Part shown: positions 42,757 to 52,603 of the stretch, in pieces
Layout: every line of letters begins with the position of its first letter
How positions within the stretch are numbered: position 1 is the stretch's first letter
NCBI RefSeq assembly: GCF_026309355.1
Contig: NZ_JAPJZK010000001.1
Location: 1,488,001-1,552,000 of the forward strand
DNA from: Spartinivicinus marinus
Lineage (GTDB): Bacteria > Pseudomonadota > Gammaproteobacteria > Pseudomonadales > Zooshikellaceae
DNA length: 64,000 nucleotides
Direction: 5' to 3'
Made by a program: the position numbers and the translations under genes
Notes under the pieces: generated by a model
Told to the model about the DNA's origin: nothing
What the model saw: only the letters and a program-made list of their open reading frames with translations
Databases searched by the model: none

Positions 42757-44670
42757 ATGTCAATGTTTAATGAGATTCCTCTAACAAAACCAGCTACACC
42801 ACTTTTGAATCAGGTGGATTTGCCAGAACATTTACGCAAACTATCTGAAGAACAACTGCCGCAACTTGTAAAAGAACTTCGAGAATATTTACTTTTTTGT
42901 GTTGGCCAGACCGGCGGACACTTTGGTGCTGGGCTGGGAGTCATTGAACTCACCATCGCCCTTCACTATGTGTTTAATACCCCATACGACCGACTGGTAT
43001 GGGATGTTGGCCACCAAGCCTACCCTCACAAACTGCTGACTGGCAGACGCCAGTTGATGGACACCCTGCGCCAGAAGGATGGACTGGCAGGCTTTCCCAA
43101 ACGCTCTGAGAGCCCATACGACACGTTTGGGGTCGGTCACTCCAGCACATCCATCAGTGCAGCCTTAGGCATGGCAATTGCCTCAAAACTGCAAGGCGAA
43201 GACCGTAAATCCATTGCTGTTATTGGTGATGGTGCAATCACAGCAGGTATGGCTTTTGAAGCACTTAACCATGCATCAGACGTTAATGCCAATATGCTGG
43301 TCATTCTTAATGACAATGACATGTCTATTTCTAATAATGTGGGTGGACTTTCTAACTACTTTGCTAAAATTCTGTCTAGCAAAATGTACCACTCCATGCG
43401 CGAGGGCAGCAAAAAGGTATTAAGTAACATCCCCAAAGCCTGGGAGTTAGCCCGCCGAACTGAAGAGCATGTGAAAGGCATGGTAGTTCCTGGCACATTG
43501 TTCGAGGAACTTGGTTTTAACTATATCGGCCCTATTGATGGCCATGACCTGGAAACACTGGTTCATACTTTAAGCAATATTAAGGACCTGAAAGGCCCTC
43601 AGTTTCTTCATGTAGTTACCCGAAAAGGCAAAGGTTTTAATCCTGCTGAAGAAGACCCCATTGGTTACCATGCCATTACTAAACTAGAGCCAGCACCGCC
43701 AGTTAAGCCTGTTGCTCCAAAAGTGAAAAAGCCCAAATTCTCCAATGTGTTTGGCAGTTGGTTGTGTGACATGGCAGCAGCTGATGAGAAGCTGATAGGG
43801 ATTACCCCTGCCATGAAAGAAGGATCAGACCTGATTCAGTTTGCTGAGCAGTATCCTGACCGTTATTTTGATGTTGCCATTGCTGAACAACATGCTGTTA
43901 CTCTTGCAGCAGGTATGGCCTGTGAAGGATTAAAGCCTGTGGTTGCTATCTACTCAACCTTTTTACAGCGTGCCTATGACCAGTTAGTGCATGATGTTGC
44001 AGTACAAAACCTTGACGTCCTATTTGCTATTGACCGTGCTGGCTTGGTTGGTGAAGATGGCCCAACCCATGCCGGTTGCTATGATATTGCCTACCTTCGT
44101 TGTATTCCTGAAATGGTCATCATGACCCCTTCTGATGAAAACGAAACCCGACTCATGCTGTCTACAGGCTACCAACACCAAGGGCCTGCAGCTGTTCGCT
44201 ATCCTCGTGGTACAGGAGTAGGTACTGAGATTACTGAAGGGCTTGAAATCCTACCTATTGGCAAAGGTGAAGTAGTTAAACAAGGTCATGATGCTGCTAT
44301 CCTTGCATTTGGCACATTACTAGAAAATGCCCTTGAAGCTGCTGATGAACTAGGTGCAACAGTTGCCAATATGCGCTTTGCCAAACCCTTGGATGAGGAG
44401 CTCGTCAAGCAACTAGCAGAAAGCCATAAATTATTGGTAACTATTGAAGATGGCGCTGTGTTGGGTGGCGCAGGTTCAGGCGTTAACGAACTACTCCATC
44501 AACTGGACATTAACGTATCAGTTATTAACTTAGGTATTCCTGATCAGTTTATTGAGCAAGCCAAGCGCAGTGAACAACTCACAGCATGTGGTTTAGATGT
44601 AGCAAGTATTGTTACTACAGTGAAAGCACGTTTAGCTGCAGAACCAAAGGCTCACACCTCTCTTGCTTGA
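42757..44670 (+). CDS. dxs: 1-deoxy-D-xylulose-5-phosphate synthase
   Basis: A 637-aa thiamine-diphosphate enzyme that condenses pyruvate and glyceraldehyde-3-phosphate, the first step of the MEP isoprenoid pathway. The ThDP motif is [37 protein letters not shown] (about 150-190). The pyrimidine-domain signature is [15 protein letters not shown] (about 425), with [13 protein letters not shown] containing the catalytic Glu. The C-terminal transketolase domain is complete. It acts upstream of IspA, encoded just before it. A leader hairpin and a terminator flank the gene. Confidence 0.96.
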   Translation: MSMFNEIPLTKPATPLLNQVDLPEHLRKLSEEQLPQLVKELREYLLFCVGQTGGHFGAGLGVIELTIALHYVFNTPYDRLVWDVGHQAYPHKLLTGRRQLMDTLRQKDGLAGFPKRSESPYDTFGVGHSSTSISAALGMAIASKLQGEDRKSIAVIGDGAITAGMAFEALNHASDVNANMLVILNDNDMSISNNVGGLSNYFAKILSSKMYHSMREGSKKVLSNIPKAWELARRTEEHVKGMVVPGTLFEELGFNYIGPIDGHDLETLVHTLSNIKDLKGPQFLHVVTRKGKGFNPAEEDPIGYHAITKLEPAPPVKPVAPKVKKPKFSNVFGSWLCDMAAADEKLIGITPAMKEGSDLIQFAEQYPDRYFDVAIAEQHAVTLAAGMACEGLKPVVAIYSTFLQRAYDQLVHDVAVQNLDVLFAIDRAGLVGEDGPTHAGCYDIAYLRCIPEMVIMTPSDENETRLMLSTGYQHQGPAAVRYPRGTGVGTEITEGLEILPIGKGEVVKQGHDAAILAFGTLLENALEAADELGATVANMRFAKPLDEELVKQLAESHKLLVTIEDGAVLGGAGSGVNELLHQLDINVSVINLGIPDQFIEQAKRSEQLTACGLDVASIVTTVKARLAAEPKAHTSLA

Positions 44671-44685
44671 CTAGCTTTGTAAGCC

Positions 44686-44722
44686 AACTAAAAAAGCCAG
44701 CAAATTGCTGGCTTTTTTAGTT
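44686..44722. terminator. Bidirectional terminator between dxs and ribA
   Basis: AACTAAAAAAGCCAGC and GCTGGCTTTTTTAGTT are perfectly complementary around AAATT-type loop bases, with T-tracts on both strands. The genes on each side are convergent. Confidence 0.93.
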
Positions 44723-44738
44723 GTATATAGTGTCATTT

Positions 44739-45380
44739 TTAGGTTTCGGGAGGCGTAATCCAATGCCCCATCTTATCTGCCTTAGTCAACAAGTAACGTT
44801 CGTTATGGGGGTTTCTGCCAGTCTCTATCGGTTTTCGCTCAATGATTTTTAAGCCCGCTTTCTCCAGGGCAGCGACTTTTGCAGGGTTATTTGTCATTAA
44901 ACACAGGCTACCAATCCCCAAATACTTCAGTATTGGCTGACACATATCATAACGACGCAAGTCTGCTGCAAAACCCAACTGTTCATTAGCCTCAACAGTA
45001 TCTGCGCCACCATCTTGTAAGTGATAAGCTTTGATCTTATTTAACAGGCCAATTCCCCGGCCTTCTTGCCGTAAATAAAGAATAATTCCTCGCTCTACTT
45101 CTGCGATTGCTTTTAATGCAGCCTGAAGCTGAGCCCCACAATCACAACGCAAACTAAATAATGCATCACCTGTCAAACACTCGGAATGAACACGTGCTAA
45201 TACTGGTTCACCATCACTAACATTCCCCATTGTTAGTGCAACATGCTCTTTACCAGTCAGCTCATCTATAAAGCCGTGCATATCGAACACTCCAAACGGG
45301 GTGGGAAGCTTTGATGAAGCAACAAATGATACCGACACAATCACTCCTAACTCACTACTGCTATGAGATGGCTTAGCCAA
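44739..45380 (-). CDS. ribA: GTP cyclohydrolase II
   Basis: A 213-aa enzyme for the first step of riboflavin synthesis (GTP to 2,5-diamino-6-ribosylamino-pyrimidinone phosphate). The zinc site is intact ([18 protein letters not shown]), as is the catalytic [14 protein letters not shown] longer N-terminal tail of about 20 residues ([21 protein letters not shown]) precedes the usual start, and an internal Met is not well placed. It stands apart from the rib operon. Because the RibBA protein at 48706 lacks the zinc ligands, this gene probably supplies all cyclohydrolase II activity. Confidence 0.94.
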   Translation of the reverse strand: MAKPSHSSSELGVIVSVSFVASSKLPTPFGVFDMHGFIDELTGKEHVALTMGNVSDGEPVLARVHSECLTGDALFSLRCDCGAQLQAALKAIAEVERGIILYLRQEGRGIGLLNKIKAYHLQDGGADTVEANEQLGFAADLRRYDMCQPILKYLGIGSLCLMTNNPAKVAALEKAGLKIIERKPIETGRNPHNERYLLTKADKMGHWITPPET

Positions 45381-45435
45381 CAGTTTTTATCAAGACTAAA
45401 AAAAACAATCCCTTCGCAGATGACAATTACAGTTA

Positions 45436-46086
45436 CTAATACTTTTGCTCTAACGTTAATACATTACCTTCTTCGATCATTTTGACATGACGAAGAAAGC
45501 TCATACCTAACAGGGTAATATCTGGCATTCGACCTTCATGAACCCCTGCCTCAACATTATTGACCTTGATACCGCCAATACTCACTGACTGCAACTTTAC
45601 TTTAAAGGTTTTGACTATATCACTGGCAGTTGCCGTATTAATTGGAGTACCGTCGGCAATATAATTAACCCCAGCTGCCTTGGCTACTATCGAGTTCATT
45701 GCAACAGAAGTAGCACCAGTATCAACCAGAAATTTTGTGGGCACCCCATTGATAGCACCATAGGCATAGTAATGGCCGTCTGAAGAGCGGTTAAGGGTAA
45801 CTGTTACTTTTTTGGGTGCAGAATATTGACTGCTGTAGTCACGTGACAAACCAAAGGTGCGGGTTTTACCATTTATTTCCAGTACAGCCTCTGAAGCATT
45901 GGCACTAATCAACTTAATGCCTTTTGGCCCTGTTTTACCCTGCTTTAATATGTACCTTTTACCATCAATATTGACGACGGCTTTACCACTAAACAAACCC
46001 ACCACACTAACCTGTGGCTCAGCAGAACAGAACAGTGAGTAGCTTATGCCAGCAAGCAAACTTAAGGTTAGGATTCTTTTACTCAT
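45436..46086 (-). CDS. Retropepsin-like aspartic protease, TIGR02281 family
   Basis: A 216-aa exported protein. The signal or anchor (MSKRILTLSLLAGISYSLFCSA) is followed by a region of beta strands. The catalytic loop FLVDTGATSVAMNSIVAKAAG has the DTGA motif of clan AA single-domain aspartic proteases, and VGGIKV...LLGMSFL is the family's later conserved part. An open frame extends 14 codons upstream to 46128. I chose 46086 because it begins a normal signal sequence and has GGAGGGGG just before it. It acts in the periplasm or membrane. The target is unknown. Confidence 0.86.
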   Translation of the reverse strand: MSKRILTLSLLAGISYSLFCSAEPQVSVVGLFSGKAVVNIDGKRYILKQGKTGPKGIKLISANASEAVLEINGKTRTFGLSRDYSSQYSAPKKVTVTLNRSSDGHYYAYGAINGVPTKFLVDTGATSVAMNSIVAKAAGVNYIADGTPINTATASDIVKTFKVKLQSVSIGGIKVNNVEAGVHEGRMPDITLLGMSFLRHVKMIEEGNVLTLEQKY

Positions 46087-46164
46087 CACCCCCTCCATGA
46101 CCCACTGCATCATTTTCAATGACAGCATTTAATGACAGAATTATGAACTAAGTGTAGCGCTATA

Positions 46165-46653
46165 TTAGACTGCCCAATAATAAGCTAGCTGCATTACTCC
46201 CAGGGCAAACAATCCAGCCAACAAATCATCCAGCATTATCCCAACCCCCCCCTTAAGGTGTTGATCAGCCACTGAAATTGGCCAAGGCTTCCAGATATCA
46301 AAAAGCCTAAACAGCGCAAAACCTAATATTGGCCAGTACCATCCAGCAGGAGCAGCCCACATAGTAATCCAGTAGCCCACCATTTCATCCCAAACAATGC
46401 CAGGATGATCATGCACCTTGAGATCTTCTGCTGCTTTACCACACAGCCAGACCCCCACAACAGCAGCAACCAATACTATCAGGCTGTACCAAACCAGTGG
46501 TAACTGACACAACAACAGCCAAATAGGCACTGCTGCCAAGGTACCGAATGTCCCTGGAGCTATTGGCGCGGTTCCACTGCCAAAGCCAAAAGCCAGACAA
46601 TGAACAGGGTTACGTAAGACACTCGCTAGAGTTACTTTTGGGATTTCGGACAT
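46165..46653 (-). CDS. pgpA: Phosphatidylglycerophosphatase A
   Basis: Dephosphorylates phosphatidylglycerophosphate to phosphatidylglycerol at the inner membrane. The PgpA hallmarks are present: GFGSGTAPIAPGTFGTLAAVP near the start, the catalytic region DHPGIVWDEMVGYWITM, and GGVGIMLDDLLAGLFALG near the end, with three to four membrane helices. The Met at 46653 gives the typical N-terminus (162 aa). The longer frame from 46695 would overlap thiL by 29 bp. It is the last gene of the nrdR-rib-nusB-thiL-pgpA cluster. Confidence 0.94.
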   Translation of the reverse strand: MSEIPKVTLASVLRNPVHCLAFGFGSGTAPIAPGTFGTLAAVPIWLLLCQLPLVWYSLIVLVAAVVGVWLCGKAAEDLKVHDHPGIVWDEMVGYWITMWAAPAGWYWPILGFALFRLFDIWKPWPISVADQHLKGGVGIMLDDLLAGLFALGVMQLAYYWAV

Positions 46654-46666
46654 ATAAAGGGCACCA

Positions 46667-47653
46667 CTAAAAGTGTTGATAGCCAGAGCAGGCAACCATC
46701 ACTGGCTGACCAAGATTATCGACTATGCCTGGCTGAGCAGTAATATGGCCTATCAGGGTTATTTCACCAGCTTCAATCAAAGGAGACAGTTGCTGGATAA
46801 GATCTGCAGGTACTGTAAAACACAGCTCATAATCATCCCCTCCTGTTAAAGCTAAACTAGTTGCTCGGGCTTTATCTGTGTGGCTCATAAGCGCTTTGGA
46901 GATAGGCAGGTCAGTGAGGTCAATTTGCGCCCCCAAACACGGCCCCACTTTGGCACTGGCTGACAGGATATGGCCTAAATCAGCCAGTAATCCATCAGAA
47001 ATATCAATGGCACAATTTACACCGAGTGCTGCCAACTGCTTACCCAGAGCCAAACGTGGTTCTGGCTGGAAGTAGCGCTGATACAAATAAGCGACAGAGG
47101 AATTTTCATTAGCAGCTGCCAGGGTTGGCTGGGGGATCACATAGTCAAGCGCTGCTGCTGCATCACCCAAGGTGCCAGACACATAAATATGATCACCCAC
47201 CTTCGCATTACTGCGCAGCATGGCATGCCTGGCACTGACCATTCCTTGTACCTGGATGGAAATCGTCAAAGGCCCTTTAGTGGTATCACCTCCTATCAGC
47301 CTAATGCCAAACTGGCTTGCTGCAAGACTAAGGCCCTTGGCAAACTCCGCCAACCAATACTCATTGGCTTCAGGGAGGGTCAAGGCAAGGGTAAACCAGC
47401 TTGGAGTGGCTCCCATTGCCGCCAGGTCACTGACACTCACAGCAAGGGCACGATAACCAATTTGCTCTGCGGCTGCTTCCGCAGGAAAGTGAACATCAGC
47501 AACCAATGTATCTATAGACACAGCCAGTCGTTGCTGTTCAGGAATTGAGAGTAGCGCACAGTCATCACCTATCCCTATTTCAGCAGGGATCTCACCTACC
47601 GAGGTCAGGGATGGCTGATTAAAATAATTAGCAATGAGTTGGAATTCGCTCAA
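46667..47653 (-). CDS. thiL: Thiamine-monophosphate kinase
   Basis: A 328-aa ATP-dependent kinase that makes thiamine diphosphate, the cofactor of Dxs and IolD elsewhere in the window. The start EFQLIANYFNQ is typical. Metal and nucleotide residues are in EIGIGDDCALLSIP, SDLAAMGATP and LIGGDTTKGP. AIDISDGLLADLGHIL and LTGGDDYELCF are further family motifs. It lies between nusB (88 bp upstream) and pgpA, a conserved arrangement. Confidence 0.95.
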   Translation of the reverse strand: MSEFQLIANYFNQPSLTSVGEIPAEIGIGDDCALLSIPEQQRLAVSIDTLVADVHFPAEAAAEQIGYRALAVSVSDLAAMGATPSWFTLALTLPEANEYWLAEFAKGLSLAASQFGIRLIGGDTTKGPLTISIQVQGMVSARHAMLRSNAKVGDHIYVSGTLGDAAAALDYVIPQPTLAAANENSSVAYLYQRYFQPEPRLALGKQLAALGVNCAIDISDGLLADLGHILSASAKVGPCLGAQIDLTDLPISKALMSHTDKARATSLALTGGDDYELCFTVPADLIQQLSPLIEAGEITLIGHITAQPGIVDNLGQPVMVACSGYQHF

Positions 47654-47740
47654 TCTTTACCAAAATCCACTGATTTACTGACAGCTTGGATATTTCACCC
47701 GATCATAGGTAGCTCATCAGAGCACAATGAACGGTTTGAA

Positions 47741-48217
47741 CTATGGTTTCAGCCGGTGGCTATTGACTTCCTGATAACGGGCTCTAGCAGCGACTTTGTC
47801 CAACACCCCATTAACATATCGATGGCTTTCCTCAGCACCAAACCGCTTGGCCAGCTCAATTGATTCATTAATTACCACTTTATAGGGAACATCAATTCGC
47901 TTTAACAGCTCAAAGGCCCCGATACGAAGGGTGTTTAGTTCAACTGGATCAAGCTCTTTTAAATCGCGGTCTAGATAAGGCTCAATAGCTTGTTGGATAT
48001 CAGCCAGGCTATGGGTAACACCATGAAGCAAATCATGAAAATAGCTGACATCCACTTTTTTCATGTCATTATCAGTACGAAATTGCGCTTCAATTGCTGC
48101 CACATTACCACCAGCCATGTGCCATTGATAAAGTGCTTGCAGTGCAAACTGACGAGCCTTACGGCGAGCTGAAGGTTTGGGTTTATCCCCAGTAGGGTGT
48201 GATACTGCGTCGCTCAC
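47741..48217 (-). CDS. nusB: Transcription antitermination factor NusB
   Basis: A 158-aa all-helical RNA-binding protein that, with NusE and others, prevents early termination on rRNA operons. [20 protein letters not shown] at the start, then [24 protein letters not shown] and [30 protein letters not shown], are all diagnostic. It follows ribH by 5 bp, the common gammaproteobacterial pairing. Confidence 0.96.
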   Translation of the reverse strand: MSDAVSHPTGDKPKPSARRKARQFALQALYQWHMAGGNVAAIEAQFRTDNDMKKVDVSYFHDLLHGVTHSLADIQQAIEPYLDRDLKELDPVELNTLRIGAFELLKRIDVPYKVVINESIELAKRFGAEESHRYVNGVLDKVAARARYQEVNSHRLKP

Positions 48218-48222
48218 TTAAC

Positions 48223-48699
48223 TTAAGCCTCTAAATTACTTAACAAACTTACCATTTCCAGCGCTGACAAAGCCGCTTCTTCGCCTTTGTTACCCGCCTT
48301 GGTACCAGAACGCTCGATCGCCTGTTCAATAGTGTCTACTGTCAGCACACCAAAGCTAATGGGTAGTTCATAGTCTAAAGAAATGGTGCTTAGCCCTTTG
48401 GTACACTCGCCGGCCACATACTCAAAGTGAGGGGTACCGCCACGAATCACTGCACCTAAAGCAATAATGGCATCATATTGCCCCTGCTTGGCAACTTTCT
48501 TTACAGTGAGAGGAATTTCAAATGCACCTGGGCAACGAACAATCGTTATGTTATCCCGATCAATACCATGCCTAATCAGTGTATCAATAGCCCCTTGCAG
48601 TAAGCTCTCAACCACAAAGCCATTCCAGCGAGCAACAACGATGACATATTTACCATCATTGGGGGTTAAGAAGCCTTCTACTGTGTTAATTTCTGACAT
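48223..48699 (-). CDS. ribH: 6,7-dimethyl-8-ribityllumazine synthase
   Basis: A 158-aa protein forming the lumazine synthase capsid or pentamer. It condenses the pyrimidine product of RibD with the four-carbon product of Rib[37 protein letters not shown] and the catalytic [22 protein letters not shown] (with the key His) are intact. It follows ribBA by 6 bp. Confidence 0.96.
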   Translation of the reverse strand: MSEINTVEGFLTPNDGKYVIVVARWNGFVVESLLQGAIDTLIRHGIDRDNITIVRCPGAFEIPLTVKKVAKQGQYDAIIALGAVIRGGTPHFEYVAGECTKGLSTISLDYELPISFGVLTVDTIEQAIERSGTKAGNKGEEAALSALEMVSLLSNLEA

Positions 48700-48705
48700 T
48701 GATTA

Positions 48706-49827
48706 CTATGCCTCTTCAAACGGGATATATTCACAAATTTCTAATTCAAACCCAGAAATAGCACCAAATTTCATTGGCGAGCTAAGCAGTTTCATTTTAC
48801 CTACCCCTAGCTCTCTAAGAATTTGTGAGCCGGTCCCAACCATTAAGTAAGCCCCTGAGCCAGATTGGCCTGGTGCTCGCTGGCTTTGCTCCGGGTGAAA
48901 AAATCGGTTCATGCTACCTTGAAAATCTAGTGAGGCTGTTGGGTTCAACAGCACCACTACCCCTTTACCTTCATCTGCCACCTTTTTAAGCGCTTTTTGA
49001 ATACTCCAGCTTGAATGCTGAGGAGGCTGCGCTGCTAGCAAATCACGAATCGGGTCAGTCACATGCACCCTTACCAGGGTCGGCTCATCTGTACCGATTT
49101 CACCAAGTGCCAATGCAATATGGGTATTACCTTGAATAGAATCTTTAAACGCTGTGAGTTCAAACTCGCCAAACTCGGTTGTTAACGTTTGCTGATCCAC
49201 TTTTGTAACGGTTCTTTCATTTAATATCCGATAGTGAATCAAGTCGGCAATGGTACCGATTTTTAACCCATGCGTCTCCGCAAATGTTTCCAGGTCTGGC
49301 CGGCGGGCCATGGTACCATCTTCGTTCATAATTTCCACAATAGCTGCAGCAGGTGTCAGCCCTGCCAACCTGGCCAGATCACAACCAGCTTCAGTATGGC
49401 CCGCTCTACTCAGCACGCCACCCGGCTGCGCTCTCAGAGGAAAGATATGACCAGGCTGAACAATATCATCTGGTTTACTGTCAGGCGCGACCGCCACTTG
49501 AATTGTTTTTGCCCTATCTGCAGCAGAAATACCAGTAGTGACTCCATGGGCCGCTTCAATTGAAACAGTAAATGGTGTGCCATATTGACCACCATTCTTG
49601 CCCTGCACCATAGAGGGCAAACCTAAATAATCACAACGTTCGCCAGTCAGAGTTAAACAAATCAGCCCTCGTGCTTTACTCGCCATAAAGTTTACTGCCT
49701 CTGGCGTCACTTTTTCAGCGGCAATAATCAGGTCACCTTCATTTTCCCTATCTTCATCATCCATCAAGATAACCATCTTACCCTGACGAATATCTTCGAT
49801 TATTTCCTCAATGGCATTTAGCTGCAT
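48706..49827 (-). CDS. ribBA: 3,4-dihydroxy-2-butanone-4-phosphate synthase with degenerate cyclohydrolase II domain
   Basis: A 373-aa protein. Residues 1-200 form an intact RibB domain ([33 protein letters not shown]), which makes the four-carbon unit for lumazine. The C-terminal 170 residues have the RibA fold, but the cysteine cluster that binds zinc (CxxxxxxxxxxCxC in the ribA product) is replaced by [17 protein letters not shown], with no Cys. The catalytic region is also changed. I therefore expect only RibB activity, as described for RibBX-like proteins in other proteobacteria. It lies between ribE and ribH. Confidence 0.93.
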   Translation of the reverse strand: MQLNAIEEIIEDIRQGKMVILMDDEDRENEGDLIIAAEKVTPEAVNFMASKARGLICLTLTGERCDYLGLPSMVQGKNGGQYGTPFTVSIEAAHGVTTGISAADRAKTIQVAVAPDSKPDDIVQPGHIFPLRAQPGGVLSRAGHTEAGCDLARLAGLTPAAAIVEIMNEDGTMARRPDLETFAETHGLKIGTIADLIHYRILNERTVTKVDQQTLTTEFGEFELTAFKDSIQGNTHIALALGEIGTDEPTLVRVHVTDPIRDLLAAQPPQHSSWSIQKALKKVADEGKGVVVLLNPTASLDFQGSMNRFFHPEQSQRAPGQSGSGAYLMVGTGSQILRELGVGKMKLLSSPMKFGAISGFELEICEYIPFEEA

Positions 49828-49841
49828 AGTATTTCCGCCTG

Positions 49842-50495
49842 TTACTTCAAGAAGCCATGAGTGGCTAAAAATGCTTTATTTATAGGGGATTCAGACTGCT
49901 GATCAGTTGCTGTTAATAAGCGCTCTAAATACCGAGCGATAATATCCACTTCAAGATTAACCTGAGTGCCTTGGCTATAGTGTTTAATAATAGTGTTAGT
50001 AATGGTATGAGGAACAATATTAAGTAAAAACTGACTACCACTAACTTCATTGACTGTTAAGCTGACACCATCAACCGTTATCGAGCCTTTTTCAGCAATA
50101 TATTTTGCCAGTTGAGCTGGCGCTTCTAGCCAAAACCGATGAGCTCGAGCATCTTTAAAATGTTTAACTATCGTCCCAACACCATCAACATGACCACTGA
50201 CGATATGGCCACCAAAATGGGTGGTTGGAGTCATGGCTTTTTCTAAATTAACAGGGTCCCCTGCTTTTAAGTCTGCCAAAGTGGAGCAACGTAAACTTTC
50301 TGCTGATACATCAGCGGTAAAACTTTGCTGGCCAAGTTTTACAACCGTCAAACAGACACCATTGGTCGCAATGGAATCACCCAATTGCACACCTGCTATC
50401 CTTAAATCCTGAGTATCAATGGTAAGCGATAAGTCCCCTGCATGGGGGCTAAGCGAGCGGATTATACCAACCGCTTGAATGATGCCTGTAAACAT
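49842..50495 (-). CDS. ribE: Riboflavin synthase, alpha subunit
   Basis: A 217-aa enzyme that dismutates two lumazines to riboflavin and a pyrimidine. It has two tandem lumazine-binding domains (about 1-95 and 98-195). The start MFTGIIQAVGIIRSL and the repeated GDSIATNGVCLTV and GSITVDGVSLTV motifs are diagnostic. It lies 7 bp after ribD and 14 bp before ribBA. Some annotations call the same gene ribC. Confidence 0.95.
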   Translation of the reverse strand: MFTGIIQAVGIIRSLSPHAGDLSLTIDTQDLRIAGVQLGDSIATNGVCLTVVKLGQQSFTADVSAESLRCSTLADLKAGDPVNLEKAMTPTTHFGGHIVSGHVDGVGTIVKHFKDARAHRFWLEAPAQLAKYIAEKGSITVDGVSLTVNEVSGSQFLLNIVPHTITNTIIKHYSQGTQVNLEVDIIARYLERLLTATDQQSESPINKAFLATHGFLK

Positions 50496-50502
50496 AAGAT
50501 AG

Positions 50503-51669
50503 CTAACTAAGCTTATTAATGGGTTGGATCAGCATTCGCCAGTCTCTACCTATTTGGCGAACATCTCTCATTTCAAGAGCAATATTATCCGCCATTTTGG
50601 GCATATCGAAAACCGTTAATAATGGCTTTGCCTCATGCCCCATAATAACAGGAGCCATATACACTATTAGTTCGTCTACCAACCCCGCTTTAGTAAATGC
50701 ACCAGCCAGGGTAGAACCAGCTTCGATCATAACTTCATTACAGTGACAGTGCTCAGCCAAGTAGTTAAGTAATAAATCTAAAGGCACCCGCTGATTACTA
50801 TTATCACCACTTACTGAACCTGTCGTACTTGTATCATTAAATACGACAACTTCTGCTCCCAGCTTTTCTATACGACTAATCGCATTGGGCTCTTTACAAG
50901 TCGTCGCAACCAGTACTTTACCTGCACCATTAAATATTTTTGCTGATACTGGTATTTTAAGCTGACTATCGACAACAACGCGCAAGGGCGGTGGGCACGC
51001 TTTTGCAGCCTCTATGTGGAGCTGCTCAGAGCGAACGGTTAATGCTGCATCGTCATCAATAATTGTTTTGACGCCAGTTATCACTGCACAACTTCTGGCA
51101 CGCCACTGCTGCACATCAGCTCTGGCAGCAGATCCTGTAATCCACTGACTTTCACCACTGGCTTTAGCTGTACGGCCATCGATACTCATAGCAAGCTTGC
51201 AGCGCACTAGCGGTCGTTTAATAGTCATACGCTGGCAAAACCCCTGGTTAAGCTGATAAGCCTCCCCGTACAGCAATCCTACTTCCACATCAATTCCTTG
51301 TTGTTGCAAGAGTTTTTTCCCACTTCCAGCAACCAGTGGGTTGGGGTCAAGCATGGCAATAATGACTTTGGCAGCACCCGCTTCTACTAAAGCATCAGCA
51401 CAGGGTGGGGTTCTACCAAAATGGCTACAAGGTTCAAGAGTGACATAAACAGTACTACCTTTTGCTGCTGCTCCAGCTTGTTTAAGCGCATGAACTTCCG
51501 CATGGGGTTCACCAGCTCTCTGGTGCCAGCCCTCACCAATAACTTTACCCTCTTTAACTACCACACAACCTACCCGAGGGTTCGGCCTAGTTGTATATAG
51601 CCCCTGTTTTGCCAACTGTAAGGCACGGCTCATCATGGCATGGTCAATGGCAGAGAATTCTGTTGACAC
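50503..51669 (-). CDS. ribD: Riboflavin biosynthesis protein RibD (deaminase/reductase)
   Basis: A 388-aa bifunctional enzyme for steps two and three of riboflavin synthesis. The N-terminal zinc deaminase (about 10-150) has HAEVHALKQAG and EPCSHFGRTPPCADALVEAGA. The C-terminal reductase (about 155-385) has CKLAMSIDGRTAKASGESQWITG and a NADPH-site region. The protein is about 20 residues longer than E. coli RibD. It leads the rib operon, but a MITE-like repeat separates it from nrdR. Confidence 0.95.
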   Translation of the reverse strand: MSTEFSAIDHAMMSRALQLAKQGLYTTRPNPRVGCVVVKEGKVIGEGWHQRAGEPHAEVHALKQAGAAAKGSTVYVTLEPCSHFGRTPPCADALVEAGAAKVIIAMLDPNPLVAGSGKKLLQQQGIDVEVGLLYGEAYQLNQGFCQRMTIKRPLVRCKLAMSIDGRTAKASGESQWITGSAARADVQQWRARSCAVITGVKTIIDDDAALTVRSEQLHIEAAKACPPPLRVVVDSQLKIPVSAKIFNGAGKVLVATTCKEPNAISRIEKLGAEVVVFNDTSTTGSVSGDNSNQRVPLDLLLNYLAEHCHCNEVMIEAGSTLAGAFTKAGLVDELIVYMAPVIMGHEAKPLLTVFDMPKMADNIALEMRDVRQIGRDWRMLIQPINKLS

Positions 51670-51709
51670 GCGTTCACCTCATTAAAATTGCCACAAAACA
51701 AAAAGAGGG

Positions 51710-51832
51710 TGTCGCGAAAGTATTTCAAATCAAACCCCTTCTCCCCCGTGGGGAGAAGGTTAGGATGAGGGGTTCACCCTCACCCCAGCCCTCTCCCAGC
51801 AGGAGAGGGTGCTAAAAATGACTTTTGCGACA
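51710..51832. mobile_element. Small MITE-like element with TGTCGCGAAAGT terminal inverted repeats
   Basis: A 123-bp element between nrdR and ribD. The ends TGTCGCGAAAGT (51710-51721) and ACTTTTGCGACA (51821-51832) are inverse complements with one mismatch. Inside are two palindromes, CTTCTCCCCCGTGGGGAGAAG and CCCTCTCCCAGCAGGAGAGGG. No coding capacity and no clear target-site duplication are visible. Related ends flank the structured repeat at 60308-60513. Confidence 0.8.
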
Positions 51833-51876
51833 ATCTCAATAGAAAGAGGAGTAGAAAAATACCGATTTGAAAAGCG

Positions 51877-52338
51877 TCAGCTTTCACTGTCCTGCTTTAG
51901 CCGGTCAATTTCCTCACGAAACTCGTTTAAATCCTTAAATTGCCGATACACGGAAGCAAAACGAATATAAGCAACTTCATCCAGTTTTTTTAGCTCGTGC
52001 ATAACCATTTCGCCAACCAGCAAAGATTCCACCTCTCTTTCTCCCCTGGCTCGAACCCGGTGCTTAAGTCGGCTAATGGCCTCTTCTACCTGCTCCATAC
52101 TGACCGGGCGCTTCTCCAAAGCACGCAGCATTCCCCCTCGCAGTTTATCTTCATCGAAAGGCTCACGACTTCCGTCTTGCTTAATCAACCGAGGCATCAC
52201 CAGCTCAACAGTTTCATAAGTCGTAAAACGCTCGCTACAAGACAGACATTCACGACGCCGCCTTACCTGGTTACCCTCAGTTACTAACCGAGAGTCTGTG
52301 ACCTTAGTGTCATGCGCACCACAAAACGGACAATGCAT
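51877..52338 (-). CDS. nrdR: Transcriptional repressor NrdR
   Basis: A 153-aa regulator that senses ATP/dATP and represses ribonucleotide reductase genes. The zinc ribbon [40 protein letters not shown] lies at residues 3-45, followed by the ATP-cone ([28 protein letters not shown]...). It is the first gene of the classic nrdR-rib cluster. A 207-bp gap containing the MITE-like element separates it from ribD, so its transcription may be partly uncoupled. Confidence 0.96.
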   Translation of the reverse strand: MHCPFCGAHDTKVTDSRLVTEGNQVRRRRECLSCSERFTTYETVELVMPRLIKQDGSREPFDEDKLRGGMLRALEKRPVSMEQVEEAISRLKHRVRARGEREVESLLVGEMVMHELKKLDEVAYIRFASVYRQFKDLNEFREEIDRLKQDSES

Positions 52339-52603
52339 AGTAGTTCTGAGCCCAACCCGATTCCTGCATTTAGTTGCTTTTTAGAGCCTTTTCTTCAGCC
52401 CTAAACAATAGATAATTCTGGTAATTTATAGTCAAGCATACTACCTATAAATAGCACTAATACAAGCCTGTGGTTGAATTAAGTCAACACCATACAAACA
52501 GGGGGAGGTAACTCATCAATACAACAAACTGACCAAATCAAGCACTGTTGAGCGTACCGTACCAAATAATTCAGTTGTCGTTTTCTATAGAGCACCCACA
52601 AAA

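Noticed and set aside
51669-51877. An FMN riboswitch before ribD
   Set aside because: The spacer is explained by the terminal-inverted-repeat element, and the conserved RFN stems are not visible.
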